Assembly: GCF_965229315.1 (NCBI RefSeq)
Contig: NZ_CBDDJA010000002.1
Location: 1,488,001-1,552,000, forward strand
Length of the DNA: 64,000 bases
From: Pelomonas sp965229315
GTDB lineage: Bacteria > Pseudomonadota > Gammaproteobacteria > Burkholderiales > Burkholderiaceae_C
Reading direction: 5' to 3'
Position numbers and translations under genes: made by a program. The notes below the pieces were generated by a model that was not told the origin of the DNA, searched no databases, and was given only the letters and a program-made list of their open reading frames with translations. Position 1 is the first letter of the stretch. Every line of letters begins with the position of its first letter. This document shows, piece by piece, positions 1-9,086 of this stretch.

Positions 1-46
1 TTCTGGCGGGCCTTTTTTCGTCGGCCGCCGCTGCAGCCGGGCCTGA

Positions 47-1597
47 TCAGCGTCGCGCGACCTGGAAGGTGCCGACCGCGCTCGCCAGCGTCCGTGCCTG
101 GTCGCGCAGGCTTTCGGCCGCTGCGGTCGACTGCTCCACCAGCGCGGCGTTCTGCTGCGTGACCTGGTCGAGCTGCGTGATGGCGATGTTGACCTGGCCA
201 ATGCCGTCGGACTGCTCGGCCGCCGCGGTCGTGATCTCGCCCATGATGTCCTTGACCCGCTGCACGGCCCCCACGAGCTCTTGCATCGTGCGGCCGGCCT
301 CGGCCACCAGCCGCGAGCCGGCGTCCACGCGCTCGACGCTGCTGCCGATCAGGCTCTTGATCTCCTTGGCGGCGTCCGCGCTGCGGCCGGCCAGCGAGCG
401 CACTTCGCTGGCGACGACCGCGAAGCCGCGGCCCTGCTCGCCGGCACGGGCCGCTTCCACCGCCGCGTTCAGCGCCAGGATGTTGGTCTGGAACGCGATG
501 CCGTCGATGACGCCGATGATGTCGGCGATCCGGCGCGAGCTGGCGTTGATCTCGTCCATCGTCGAGACGACCTGCGCCACCACCTCGCCGCCGCGCTGGG
601 CCACGCTGGCGGCGGATGTGGCCAGCGTGTTCGCCTGGCCGGCGGACGCGGCCGAGTGCTGCACCGTGCCGGTCAGTTCCTCCATCGCGCTGGCGGTCTC
701 CTCCAGGCTGGACGCCGCCTTCTCGGTGCGCGCGCTCAGGTCCTGGTTGCCGCTGGCAATCTCGGCCGACGCGGTGTTGATCGACTCCGCCACGTCGCGG
801 ATGCCGCCGATGGTCTCCGCCAGCGTCTCGCGCATGCGCCGCAGCGTCGTCTGCAACCGGCCGATCTCGTCGTCGGTCGCGGCCATGCCCTGGCCCGACC
901 GCATCAGGTTGCCGTCCGCCACGCGCTCGGCGAGTTCGTTCGCGGCGGCCAGCCGCGCGGTGATGTTGCGCGTGATGCGCCACGCCGCCACCACGCCCAG
1001 TGCCAGCATCACCACGCCCAGCGCCGCCAGCAGCACGCGGCCGCTGCTGTTGGCCGCGTCGATCTCCTGGCCGGTCTTGTCGATGCTGGCGCGCTGGTGG
1101 TCCAGGAAGTCCTGCATCCTGGCCAGATACACCTTGGAGCCCGGCACGAACACTTCGGTCAGCTGCCTGTCCGCGGCTTCGGCCTGGCCGTCCTTCTTCA
1201 GCTTGACGATCTCCTCGCGAGAGTCGATGTAGACCTTGCGCGCCTTGGCGACCTCGTCGAACAGCGCGCGCTCTTCGGGCGAGCGGATCAGCGCCTCGAT
1301 GCGCTTCTGCAGTTCGGAGGATGACTTGGTCGATTGCGCCTGGTCCTCGGCGAACAACTGCACCAGCGACGTGTCGGCACTCTTGGCGATCGCGATCGTG
1401 CGGCGCACGCCAGCGTTGATGTTGCGGTTCCAGTCCGAGAGCAGCCGTTCCTTCGTCAACGGCTCGTCCATCATCTGCCGCGTCGCTGCGGCCGTGGAGG
1501 CCAGCCGCCATGACGCCAGCGCGATCACGCACGCGGCCAGGGCCAGCACCAGTGCAAAGCCGGCGGCCAGCCGTTTGCCGATGGATAGCTTGATCAT
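47..1597 (-). CDS. Methyl-accepting chemotaxis protein
   Basis: An inner-membrane chemoreceptor that would pass a periplasmic or membrane signal to CheW/CheA. The 516-residue protein has a first membrane segment near residues 10-30, a periplasmic four-helix-bundle region to about 186, a second membrane segment (187-207), a HAMP domain, and a long methyl-accepting coiled coil. The conserved hairpin tip (QTNILALNAAVEAARAGEQG) lies near residues 370-390. The start has a clear GAGGAG ribosome site 7-8 bases upstream. There is no C-terminal CheR-tethering pentapeptide; it ends in FQVARR. The ligand cannot be predicted. No che genes are nearby, so it is an orphan receptor locus. Confidence 0.95.
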   Translation of the reverse strand: MIKLSIGKRLAAGFALVLALAACVIALASWRLASTAAATRQMMDEPLTKERLLSDWNRNINAGVRRTIAIAKSADTSLVQLFAEDQAQSTKSSSELQKRIEALIRSPEERALFDEVAKARKVYIDSREEIVKLKKDGQAEAADRQLTEVFVPGSKVYLARMQDFLDHQRASIDKTGQEIDAANSSGRVLLAALGVVMLALGVVAAWRITRNITARLAAANELAERVADGNLMRSGQGMAATDDEIGRLQTTLRRMRETLAETIGGIRDVAESINTASAEIASGNQDLSARTEKAASSLEETASAMEELTGTVQHSAASAGQANTLATSAASVAQRGGEVVAQVVSTMDEINASSRRIADIIGVIDGIAFQTNILALNAAVEAARAGEQGRGFAVVASEVRSLAGRSADAAKEIKSLIGSSVERVDAGSRLVAEAGRTMQELVGAVQRVKDIMGEITTAAAEQSDGIGQVNIAITQLDQVTQQNAALVEQSTAAAESLRDQARTLASAVGTFQVARR

Positions 1598-1759
1598 GGG
1601 AGATCTCCTCGTTGTCTCTCGCTCGTGGTCATCCCGCCCGCCATGGGTGTCGGGCAGCGAACGATGCTAGTGCCGAGGTGTGCCGGCCGTCACCGCAAAA
1701 CAGGGACTTCGATCACGCTCCAGCGCGAAAAAATCAACGGCGCCCGGCGTCGGTGGGTC

Positions 1760-2899
1760 TCAGCGCGACGCCGCCAGCATCGCCCGGTAGTCGTCGGCGC
1801 TGGCCACGCGCGGGTTGGTCTTGTGGCAATGGTCGAGCAGCGCGTGCGTGACGATGCGTTCGTCCAGATCCGGCCCGGCGCCCATCGCCGCCAGGCCCGC
1901 GGGCAGCCCCAGGCGGGCACTCATCGCGCTGATCGCATCGGCCACATCGCCCGCCTGCGTACCGGCCAGGCCCATGGCCTGCGACAGCCGCGCGATGCGG
2001 TGTTCGCGCTTCACGCTGTCGGCCTCGGCATTGAAGCGGATGACGGCGGGCAGGAACACCGCGTTCAGCGTGCCGTGGTGCAGCCGCGGGTTGATGCCGC
2101 CCAGCGCATGGCTCAGCGAATGCACGGCGCCCAGGCCCTTCTGGAACGCCATGGCGCCGTGCACGCTGGCGCACATCATGTCCAGCCGCGCGTCGCGGTC
2201 GCTGCCGTCCCGCGTGGCGCGCTCGATGGCACCCCAGCCGCGGCGCAGGCCCTCCAGCGCGATGCCGTCGGCCGGCGGGTTGAAGGCCGGTGCGAGGAAG
2301 GTCTCGATGCAGTGCGCGATCGCGTCCATGCCGGTCGCCGCCGTCAGCGCGGGGGGCAGCTTCAGCGTCAGCGCGGGGTCGCAGATGGCGGCCTTGGGCA
2401 GCAGCTCCCAGTTGTGAAAGCCCAGCTTGCGGCCGTCGTCGACGATGAGGATGGCGCCGCGCGCCACCTCGCTGCCGGTGCCCGAGGTCGTCGGCACGGC
2501 GATCAGCGGCAGCACCTTGGACGTGATGCGGGTCGAGCCGCCTTCGATGGTGGCGTAGGTGGTGAGCGGGCCGTCATGCGTCGCGGCGATGGCCACGCCC
2601 TTGGCCAGGTCCATGCTGGAGCCGCCACCGATGGCGATCAGGCCGTCGCAGTCCGCATCCCTGCACATCTGCACGGCCAGGCGCACGGCGGCCTCCGTCG
2701 GATTGGACGGCGTCTGGTCGAACACCGGCGGCTTCACGTCGAAGGCGGCCAGCGCCTCGTCCAGCACGCCGGCCGCGCGCACGCCGGCGTCCGTGATGAC
2801 CAGCGGGCGCCGCATGCCGACGCGCTCGCATTCGCCCGGCAGCAGGCGGCTCGCGCCGAACTCGATCTCGATGCGGGTCAGGTAGAGGATCTGGGCCAT
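1760..2899 (-). CDS. Iron-containing alcohol dehydrogenase
   Basis: A group III, iron-dependent NAD(P)-linked alcohol dehydrogenase. The family motifs are GGGSSMD (nucleotide binding), PTTSGTGSE, and the metal-site region MDAIAHCIE followed by GAVHSLSHALGG, which supply the expected His ligands. The chosen start (MAQILYLTR) has GGAGA seven bases upstream; an in-frame start 45 bases earlier lacks this. The protein has 379 residues, normal for the family. It is divergent from the esterase operon that begins about 110 bases away. The substrate is unknown; maleylacetate reductases share the fold, but the neighbours show no aromatic pathway. Confidence 0.92.
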   Translation of the reverse strand: MAQILYLTRIEIEFGASRLLPGECERVGMRRPLVITDAGVRAAGVLDEALAAFDVKPPVFDQTPSNPTEAAVRLAVQMCRDADCDGLIAIGGGSSMDLAKGVAIAATHDGPLTTYATIEGGSTRITSKVLPLIAVPTTSGTGSEVARGAILIVDDGRKLGFHNWELLPKAAICDPALTLKLPPALTAATGMDAIAHCIETFLAPAFNPPADGIALEGLRRGWGAIERATRDGSDRDARLDMMCASVHGAMAFQKGLGAVHSLSHALGGINPRLHHGTLNAVFLPAVIRFNAEADSVKREHRIARLSQAMGLAGTQAGDVADAISAMSARLGLPAGLAAMGAGPDLDERIVTHALLDHCHKTNPRVASADDYRAMLAASR

Positions 2900-3009
2900 G
2901 GGTCGGTCTCCGAGCTGTCTTTGTTTCATCGTAGTGCGCCGCACGCCGCGCCGCCGTCAAGCGCGCGACGTCGGGCCTGGACTTCGGGCCTGTAGACAAT
3001 GCGGTCCCG

Positions 3010-3954
3010 ATGACCGACAAGAACCCACCGCTCACGCCCCGCATGGCCGAGCTGCTGACGCGCATCCAGCGCGCCAAGCGGCCGCCGTTCCATTCGCTGA
3101 CACCGCGGGACGCGCGCATCGCCTACCGCATGGGCGCCGAGATCCTGGACCTGCCGCGCGCGCCGCTGCCGCGCGTCGAAGACCTGGTGGTCGCCGGTCG
3201 CCCCGCCCGGCTGTATGCGCCCAGCGCCGCCAGGCTGCCGGTCATGCTGTACCTGCACGGCGGCGGCTTCACCATCGGCGACCTGGAGACGCACGACAGC
3301 CTGTGCCGCCAGCTCAGCAGCCGCAGCGGCGCGGCCGTGCTGGCGCTGGACTACCGCCTCGCGCCCGAGCACCGCTTCCCGGCGGCCGTGGACGACGCCT
3401 GGGCCGCGCTCGACTGGCTGCACGCGCAGGCCGATGCTGCGCTGGGCCTGGACGGTACGCGCCTGGCCGTGGGCGGTGACAGCGCCGGTGGCACGCTCTC
3501 CGCGGGCTGCGCCTTCCATGCCCGCGACCGCGGCCTGCCGCTGGCGCTGCAGTTGCTCATCACGCCCGGCACTGCCGCGCAGGCGAGCCACGACTCGCAC
3601 CGCCGCTTTGCCGAGGGCTACCTGCTCGATGCCAAAGGCATCGAGTGGTTCTTCAGCCACTACATCGACGCGGCCGAGCGCACCGACTGGCGCTTCGCGC
3701 CGTTGGAAGCGCAGGACCACAGCGGCCTTGCGCCCGCCGCCGTGCTGCTGGCCGAGGCCGACCCGCTCGTCGACGAGGGCCTGGCCTATGCCGACACGCT
3801 GCGCGCGGCCGGCGTGCCGGTGCAGCTCGAACTGACGCGTGGCGTCACGCACGACTTCATCAAGATGGGCCGCAGCCTGCCCGAGGCCCTGACGGCGCTG
3901 GACTTCTGTGCCAGCGCCATCAAAGACCATTTCAGGGAACCACCACCACCATGA
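3010..3954 (+). CDS. Alpha/beta hydrolase (hormone-sensitive lipase family)
   Basis: A carboxylesterase of the bacterial HSL group. The oxyanion-hole motif HGGGF lies at residues 83-87 and the nucleophile elbow GDSAGG at 156-161 (Ser158). The expected Asp (EADPLVDEG) and His (VTHDF) follow near 253 and 283. The 314 residues match the family, and no signal peptide is seen, so it is probably cytoplasmic. Its stop codon overlaps the start of the next gene in ATGA, which implies translational coupling with the thioesterase-acetyltransferase fusion. The substrate is unknown; the context suggests acyl ester or acyl-CoA processing. Confidence 0.92.
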   Translation: MTDKNPPLTPRMAELLTRIQRAKRPPFHSLTPRDARIAYRMGAEILDLPRAPLPRVEDLVVAGRPARLYAPSAARLPVMLYLHGGGFTIGDLETHDSLCRQLSSRSGAAVLALDYRLAPEHRFPAAVDDAWAALDWLHAQADAALGLDGTRLAVGGDSAGGTLSAGCAFHARDRGLPLALQLLITPGTAAQASHDSHRRFAEGYLLDAKGIEWFFSHYIDAAERTDWRFAPLEAQDHSGLAPAAVLLAEADPLVDEGLAYADTLRAAGVPVQLELTRGVTHDFIKMGRSLPEALTALDFCASAIKDHFREPPPP

Positions 3955-4808
3955 AACGCCAGGACTTCCACCACCTCGAACCGCTGCGCGTGCGCTGGGC
4001 CGAGATCGATGCCCAGGGCATCGTCTTCAACGGCCACTACCTGGCCTATGTGGACACCGCCATCAGCGGCTATTGGCGCGCGCTGGCGCTGCCCTATGCG
4101 GACACGATGAAGCACCTCGGCGGCGACCTGTTCGTGCGCCGCGCCGCGCTGGACTACCTGGGCTCGGCCCGCTACGACGACCGGCTGGACATCGGCATCC
4201 GCTGCCGCGAGTTCGGCAACAGCTCGATGAAGGTGGACGGCGCGGTGTTCCGCGGCGACCAGTTGCTGGTGCAGGCCGACATGGTCTACGTGTTCGCCGA
4301 CCCGGTGGCGCAGACGCCGCTGCGCCTGCCGGACGCGCTGCGCGACGTCATGCACGGCTTCGAAGCCGGGCAGTCCGTGGTCAATGTGGAGTTGGGCCCG
4401 TGGCGCGAACTGGGCGACGCCGCTGCGGCGATCCGCCAGGAGGTCTTCATCCACGAACAGCGCATCCCCGCGGAGATGGAATGGGATGCCGCCGATGCGG
4501 GCTGCCTGCATGCGCTGGCACGCAACCGCCTGGGCGTGCCGCTGGCGACGGGCCGGCTGCTGGAGCATGTGCCCGGCGTCGCCAAGATCGGCCGCATGGC
4601 CGTGCGCCGCTCCCTGCGCGGCGGCCAGATCGGCCGCCAGGTGCTGGATGCGCTGATGGCCGAGGCGAAGCAGCAGGGCTACCGCGAGGTGCTGCTGCAT
4701 GCGCAGCTCGCGGCGGAGAACTTCTACCTGCGGGCGGGCTTCCAGCGGCGGGGCGAGCCGTTCGAGGAGGCGGGGATCGGGCACGTGGAGATGGTGCGCT
4801 CGATCTAA
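3951..4808 (+). CDS. Acyl-CoA thioesterase (hotdog) fused to GNAT N-acetyltransferase
   Basis: A two-domain protein of 285 residues. The N-terminal ~135 residues match the 4-hydroxybenzoyl-CoA thioesterase/YbgC hotdog family: a RVRWAEIDAQGIVFNGHYL segment with the catalytic-type Asp, then YLG and FGNSSM. The C-terminal ~140 residues form a GNAT domain, with EVFIHEQRIPAEMEWD, the CoA-binding stretch RMAVRRSLRGGQIGRQVL, and AENFYLRAGF near the end. The start follows from the ATGA overlap with the upstream esterase. The fusion is read through without a stop or frameshift. Known family members usually act alone; the joint role is inferred to be coupled acyl-CoA hydrolysis and transfer, with substrates unknown. 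Confidence 0.88.
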   Translation: MKRQDFHHLEPLRVRWAEIDAQGIVFNGHYLAYVDTAISGYWRALALPYADTMKHLGGDLFVRRAALDYLGSARYDDRLDIGIRCREFGNSSMKVDGAVFRGDQLLVQADMVYVFADPVAQTPLRLPDALRDVMHGFEAGQSVVNVELGPWRELGDAAAAIRQEVFIHEQRIPAEMEWDAADAGCLHALARNRLGVPLATGRLLEHVPGVAKIGRMAVRRSLRGGQIGRQVLDALMAEAKQQGYREVLLHAQLAAENFYLRAGFQRRGEPFEEAGIGHVEMVRSI

Positions 4809-4816
4809 CCCAGCAT

Positions 4817-5071
4817 CTAACCCAGCATCTCGAAGCGTTCGACTTTGCGCTCGCTGGCGAGGAAATCCTTCATCGCCGCGGCGACCTGCGGCTCGCGGTG
4901 TGTCCAGCCGGGCGGGTAGATCTCCATCCACGTCCACTCGCCCTCGGCGCTGGGCTCGGGCCGCTGCAGCAGCTCGATGGGCGCCTCGACACGCGCCTTG
5001 CGAAAGGCGATGAGGGCGTCATCGACCTGCGCGGCCGCGACGCGGTAGTAGACGTAGAGCTGCGTGCTCAT
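4817..5071 (-). CDS. Small DUF4936-like protein
   Basis: An 84-residue protein beginning MSTQLYVYYRV, with a central EWTWMEIYPPGW stretch. It looks like the small betaproteobacterial family DUF4936, judged from memory only. It has no signal peptide or membrane segment. Its start overlaps the ygfZ stop in ATGA, so the two are translated together and it is probably a partner of the folate-binding protein. The N-terminal beta-strand pattern and size suggest a ferredoxin-like fold. Function is unknown. It converges with the GNAT-fusion gene, leaving an 8-base gap. Confidence 0.8.
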   Translation of the reverse strand: MSTQLYVYYRVAAAQVDDALIAFRKARVEAPIELLQRPEPSAEGEWTWMEIYPPGWTHREPQVAAAMKDFLASERKVERFEMLG

Positions 5072-5967
5072 TCCTGCGGCGGGATCTCGTAGGGCAGGGC
5101 GCGCGGCTGCAGTGCGGCGCCCGTGGCGCTGCCCAGGTGCAGGCTGGGGCCGTCCAGCGCCGCAAGCTTGATCTCGGCGGCAATCACCGTGCGGCCGTCG
5201 CGCGTGCCGCTGCCAGCCACGACGCCCGCAGGCTGCTCGGGGTCGGCGCTGCTGAAGATCTCCTGCCCGACCGTCGCGGCGCCGTCGCTCTCGAAGACCT
5301 GCAGGCGGCGCTTGAGCGTGCCGCGGTACTGGCTGCGCGCGACGATCTCCTGGCCGGGGTAGCAGCCCTTCTTGAAGCTCACACCGCCCAGCACCTCGAA
5401 GTTGATCATCTGCGGCACGAAGGCCTCAACAGTGGCGCCGCGCACCCAGGCGATGCCGGCCTGCGCCTCGGCGCCGGCCCAGTCTTCGGGCGTGATCGCC
5501 GCACCCGCCGGCGCAGGTGCATCGGCGGCCTGCACGCGCAGCGCGCGGCCCAGCCCAGGGGCCGCGGGCAGGGCAATCTGCACGGCGTCGCCGTCGCGCA
5601 CCAGCGTCCACGCCTCGGCGGCCGGCACGCCCAGCAGGCCGTAGACGGCGAACTCGGCGCTCGCGTCGGTCAGCTTGCACTTGGCCCGCATCACGAACAT
5701 CGACAGCCGTTTCAGCGTGGCCGGCAGCGTCTCGGCCGGCAGCGCCAGCAGGAGGTCGTCGTCGCCCTGCTTCCAGCCCACCATCGTGGCCAGCAGCCGG
5801 CCCTTGGCGGTGCAGAAACCCGCCAGGCGCGCGTGGTCGCGGTCCAGCCCTGCGAAGTCCTGCGTGAGCTGGCCGTGCAGGAAGCTGGCGGCGTCGGTGC
5901 CCTGGGCGCGGATGACGCCCCAGTCGGTCAGGCGGTGCTGGGTGGGGAGTTGGGTCGGTTCGGACAT
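5068..5967 (-). CDS. ygfZ: YgfZ-type folate-binding protein, Fe-S cluster maintenance
   Basis: A cytoplasmic, tetrahydrofolate-binding protein of the GcvT-like fold that helps assemble or repair certain iron-sulfur enzymes. The signature KGCYPGQEIVAR with its conserved cysteine is present, and the 299-residue length fits. The chosen start (MSEPTQLPTQ) is the natural N-terminus; an upstream in-frame ATG adds only five residues. It is divergent from mltG with a ~47-base gap, and ends by overlapping the DUF4936-like gene. The order ygfZ / mltG-tmk-holB is common in betaproteobacteria. Confidence 0.95.
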   Translation of the reverse strand: MSEPTQLPTQHRLTDWGVIRAQGTDAASFLHGQLTQDFAGLDRDHARLAGFCTAKGRLLATMVGWKQGDDDLLLALPAETLPATLKRLSMFVMRAKCKLTDASAEFAVYGLLGVPAAEAWTLVRDGDAVQIALPAAPGLGRALRVQAADAPAPAGAAITPEDWAGAEAQAGIAWVRGATVEAFVPQMINFEVLGGVSFKKGCYPGQEIVARSQYRGTLKRRLQVFESDGAATVGQEIFSSADPEQPAGVVAGSGTRDGRTVIAAEIKLAALDGPSLHLGSATGAALQPRALPYEIPPQE

Positions 5968-6014
5968 GGCGGGAATTATCATCGGCGCCCTTTTGACGGA
6001 GCCTGGGCAAGGGC

Positions 6015-7007
6015 ATGAAGTGGTTGCTGCGGGCGGTGCTCGCCTTGTTGTTGATCGCCGCGCTGGCCGCGGGCGCTGTGTGGCAGTGGCTGCGCAGCCC
6101 GCTGAGCCTGGCCGCGCCGTCCGTGGAACTGTCCATCGAGCCCGGCACCACCCCGGCCGAGGTGGCGCGTGCCTGGGTGGCGGCCGGCGTGCAGACGGAT
6201 GCTCGTTATCTCTATCAGTGGTTCAAGTGGTCGGGCCGCGCCAAGCAGATCCGCGCCGGCAGCTACGAGGTGCATGCCGGCATCACACCGCGCGAACTGC
6301 TGGACAAGATGGTGCGCGGTGACGAGGTGCTGGAGCAGTTGCGCCTGATCGAAGGCTGGAACTGGCGCCAGGTGCGCGCCGCGCTGGCCACGGCGCCGGC
6401 GCTGAAGGCGAAGACGGCGCAGATGAGCGATGCCGAGGTGATGGCCGCGCTGGGCGAACCCGACCTGCTGCCGGAGGGCCGCTTCTTTCCCGACACCTAC
6501 GCCTACAGCCGCGGCGTCAGCGACCTGACCGTGCTCAAGCGCGCCCGCGCCGCGATGCAGCGCCGCCTGATGGCCGCGTGGACGGCGCGTGCGCCGGAGC
6601 TGCCGCTGAAGTCGCCCGAAGAGGCACTGATCCTCGCGTCCATCGTCGAGAAGGAAACCGGCACCGCGTCGGACCGCAGCAAGGTCGCCGCCGTGTTCGT
6701 CAACCGGCTGCGCGCGGGCATGCCGCTGCAGACCGACCCGACCGTCATCTACGGCCTGGGCGAGGCCTTCGACGGCAACCTGCGCAAGCGCGACCTGACC
6801 ACCGACACGCCCTTCAACACCTACACCCGCGGCGGCCTGCCGCCCACGCCCATCGCGATGCCGGGCCAGGCCTCGCTGCAGGCGGCGCTGCACCCGGCAG
6901 CGGTGAAGTCGCTGTACTTCGTGTCGCGCGGCGACGGCAGCAGCGAGTTCAGCGAAGACCTCGCCGCGCACAATCGCGCGGTCAACAAATACATCCGCGG
7001 CAAGTGA
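6015..7007 (+). CDS. mltG: Endolytic murein transglycosylase MltG
   Basis: An inner-membrane enzyme that cuts nascent glycan strands and so limits peptidoglycan chain length. One N-terminal membrane segment (residues 4-25) is followed by the YceG domain. The catalytic Glu lies in LILASIVEKETG, followed by FVNRLRAGMPLQTDPTVIYG. The 330-residue length is typical. The stop overlaps the GTG start of tmk (GTGA), so the two are coupled as in many proteobacteria. Confidence 0.97.
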   Translation: MKWLLRAVLALLLIAALAAGAVWQWLRSPLSLAAPSVELSIEPGTTPAEVARAWVAAGVQTDARYLYQWFKWSGRAKQIRAGSYEVHAGITPRELLDKMVRGDEVLEQLRLIEGWNWRQVRAALATAPALKAKTAQMSDAEVMAALGEPDLLPEGRFFPDTYAYSRGVSDLTVLKRARAAMQRRLMAAWTARAPELPLKSPEEALILASIVEKETGTASDRSKVAAVFVNRLRAGMPLQTDPTVIYGLGEAFDGNLRKRDLTTDTPFNTYTRGGLPPTPIAMPGQASLQAALHPAAVKSLYFVSRGDGSSEFSEDLAAHNRAVNKYIRGK

Positions 7008-7618
7008 CGGGACGATTCATCAGCTTCGAGGGCATCGACGGTGCCGGCAAGTCCACCCACATCCAGGCCGTGGCCGACTGGTTCCGTGCGCGCGGCGCCG
7101 ACGTGCAGCTCAGCCGCGAGCCCGGCGGCACGCCGCTGGCCGAGACGCTGCGCGACATCGTGTTGAACCAGCCCATGGGCTCGCTGACTGAGCTGTTGCT
7201 GATGTTCGCCGGCCGCCGCGACCATGTGGAGACCGTCATCAAGCCCGCGCTCGCCGCCGGCCGCACCCTGCTGTGCGACCGCTTCACGGACGCCAGCTTC
7301 GCCTACCAGGGCGGAGGCCGCGGCCTGCCGCTGAGCGTGCTGGAGCCTCTGGCCGACTGGGTGCAGGAGGGCACCGAGCCCGAGCTGACGCTGTGGTTCG
7401 ACCTGCCCGCCGAACAGGCCGCCGCGCGCCGCGCGGGTGCGCGGGAGGCCGATCGCATCGAGCAGCTGGACCTGGCCTTCTTCGAGCGCGTGCGCGCCGC
7501 CTACGCGGCCCGTGCGGTGCAGGCCCCCCAGCGCATCGTGCGCATCGACGCGAGCGGCACGCTGGCGCAGGTCGGCGCGCAGGTGCTGGCCGTGCTGCCG
7601 CAGCGCTATCCATGCTGA
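7004..7618 (+). CDS. tmk: Thymidylate kinase
   Basis: Phosphorylates dTMP to dTDP in DNA precursor synthesis. The P-loop EGIDGAGKST is at the N-terminus, the DR(F/Y) motif appears as CDRFTDASFAYQGGGRG, and a lid region follows (RRAGAREADRIEQ). The 204-residue length is normal. The start is GTG within the GTGA overlap with mltG; the first residues, read TGRFISFEGIDG, fit the family. Its 3' end overlaps holB by seven bases, so mltG, tmk and holB form one transcription unit. Confidence 0.97.
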   Translation: MTGRFISFEGIDGAGKSTHIQAVADWFRARGADVQLSREPGGTPLAETLRDIVLNQPMGSLTELLLMFAGRRDHVETVIKPALAAGRTLLCDRFTDASFAYQGGGRGLPLSVLEPLADWVQEGTEPELTLWFDLPAEQAAARRAGAREADRIEQLDLAFFERVRAAYAARAVQAPQRIVRIDASGTLAQVGAQVLAVLPQRYPC

Positions 7619-8616
7619 ACGCCGATCTTCCCTGGCTGCAGCAGCCGCTGGCCGACGCGCTGGCCCGCGCTCGCTCCCACGCGCTGCTGGTGCAAGGCCC
7701 GGCGGGGGTGGGGCAGTTGGAGCTCGCCGTCAAGCTCGCGCAGAGCTGGCTGTGCGAGGCCACCGCATCCGACGAACCCGCGTGCGGCCACTGCGCGAGC
7801 TGCAAGCTGTTCGCCAGCGGCACGCACCCCGACTTCCAGTTGCTGCTGCCGGAGGCGCTTGAAGCGCCGTCGCGCGAGGCGCTGGGCCTGCCTTATGAGG
7901 AGCCCGACGCCAAGGCCGGCAAGGCCAAGCCCAGCCGCGAGATCAAGGTCGAAGCGGTGCGCGGGCTGCTGGCGTTCGCGCAGGCCACGTCGGCGCGCGG
8001 CAAGGCCAAGGTCGCCGTCATCTTCCCGGCCGAGGCGCTGAATGGCGTGGCGGCGAACGCGCTGCTGAAGACGCTGGAGGAGCCGTCTGGGCTGCTGCGC
8101 TTCGCGCTGGCGAGCTTCGATGCCGCGGGCCTGCTGCCGACCATCCGCAGCCGCTGCCAGCCGGTGCCGCTCGCGTTGCCGCCGCATGACGAGGCGCTGG
8201 CCTGGCTGGCGTCCAAGGGGGTGGACGGTGCCGAGGGGCTGCTGGCCGCCACGGGCGGCCGGCCGCAGCAGGCGCTCGACTGGTTCAACGCCGGGCTGAC
8301 CGATGCGGCCTGGCAGGCGATCCCCAAGCGCGTCGCGCGCGGCGAGGTGGCCACGTTCGCGGACTGGGCGCCGGCGCGTGTCATCGACGCGCTGCAGCGC
8401 CTGTGCCACGACCTGCTGCGCCGCCGCCACGGCCAGGCTGGGCAGTTCTTCGCCGCGGCCGCCCTGCCGTCGCCCAAGCGCGCCGCGCCGCTGCTGGCCT
8501 GGGAGGCCGAGCTGCGCCGCGCGGCGCGCCACGCCGAACATCCGCTGAACGCAGGGCTGTGGATCGAGGCGCTGGTGGCGCAGACCCAGGCGGCCGTGTC
8601 GGCCGCGCTGCGCTGA
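7612..8616 (+). CDS. holB: DNA polymerase III subunit delta'
   Basis: A clamp-loader subunit that opens the beta clamp with gamma/tau and delta. An N-terminal AAA+ fold has a degenerate P-loop (GPAGVGQLELA, lacking the Lys, as expected for the non-hydrolysing delta' subunit). A zinc-site region carries CGHCASC, followed by sensor-like VIFPAEALNGVAANALLKTLEEP. It has 334 residues. It overlaps tmk and precedes pilZ by 13 bases, the standard order. Confidence 0.95.
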   Translation: MLNADLPWLQQPLADALARARSHALLVQGPAGVGQLELAVKLAQSWLCEATASDEPACGHCASCKLFASGTHPDFQLLLPEALEAPSREALGLPYEEPDAKAGKAKPSREIKVEAVRGLLAFAQATSARGKAKVAVIFPAEALNGVAANALLKTLEEPSGLLRFALASFDAAGLLPTIRSRCQPVPLALPPHDEALAWLASKGVDGAEGLLAATGGRPQQALDWFNAGLTDAAWQAIPKRVARGEVATFADWAPARVIDALQRLCHDLLRRRHGQAGQFFAAAALPSPKRAAPLLAWEAELRRAARHAEHPLNAGLWIEALVAQTQAAVSAALR

Positions 8617-8629
8617 CTACACTGGGCCC

Positions 8630-9070
8630 ATGAGCGACGCCCACTCGAAGTCCGGCCCGAACAGCTTCCAGCCCAGCCAGCTCGGCGGCGCGCTGCCGCT
8701 GCCGACCGTCACCGGCGCGGCAGGCTCGGGAGCGCGGCCCAGCGTCATCCAGCTGGTCTTTCGGGAGCGTTCGGCGCTGTACGCGGCCTACATCCCGGCC
8801 TTCAGCGAAGGCGGCCTCTTCGTGCCGACCACCCGCGACTACCGGCTCGGCGAAGACATCTACCTGCTGCTGGCGCTGCCCGAGGACAACCAGCGCTACC
8901 CGGTGGCCGGCAAGATCGCCTGGCTGACGCCTCCCAACGCGTCGGGTGGCCGCACGCAGGGCGTGGGCGTGCGCTTCCCGGGCGACGAGAAGACCCGGGC
9001 CATCCGCATCAGGATCGAGGAAATCCTGGGTACGGCGCTGTCGTCCAGCAAGCCCACGCAAACCCTCTGA
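8630..9070 (+). CDS. pilZ: PilZ-domain protein (type IV pilus assembly PilZ type)
   Basis: A 146-residue cytoplasmic protein of the original PilZ type. The core runs from VFRERSALYAAYIPAF to GVGVRFPGDE, and like pseudomonad PilZ it lacks the RxxxR c-di-GMP-binding motif. In related bacteria this protein interacts with PilB/FimX and is needed for pilus biogenesis. The place directly after holB is the conserved one. The N-terminal 40 residues are low-complexity and probably disordered. Confidence 0.9.
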   Translation: MSDAHSKSGPNSFQPSQLGGALPLPTVTGAAGSGARPSVIQLVFRERSALYAAYIPAFSEGGLFVPTTRDYRLGEDIYLLLALPEDNQRYPVAGKIAWLTPPNASGGRTQGVGVRFPGDEKTRAIRIRIEEILGTALSSSKPTQTL

Positions 9071-9086
9071 GCTCCTGCACCGTTCG

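Noticed and set aside
1..46. A T-run (TTTTTT) with GC-rich flank at the left edge considered as a terminator
   Set aside because: The left arm of any stem would lie outside the window, so it cannot be confirmed.
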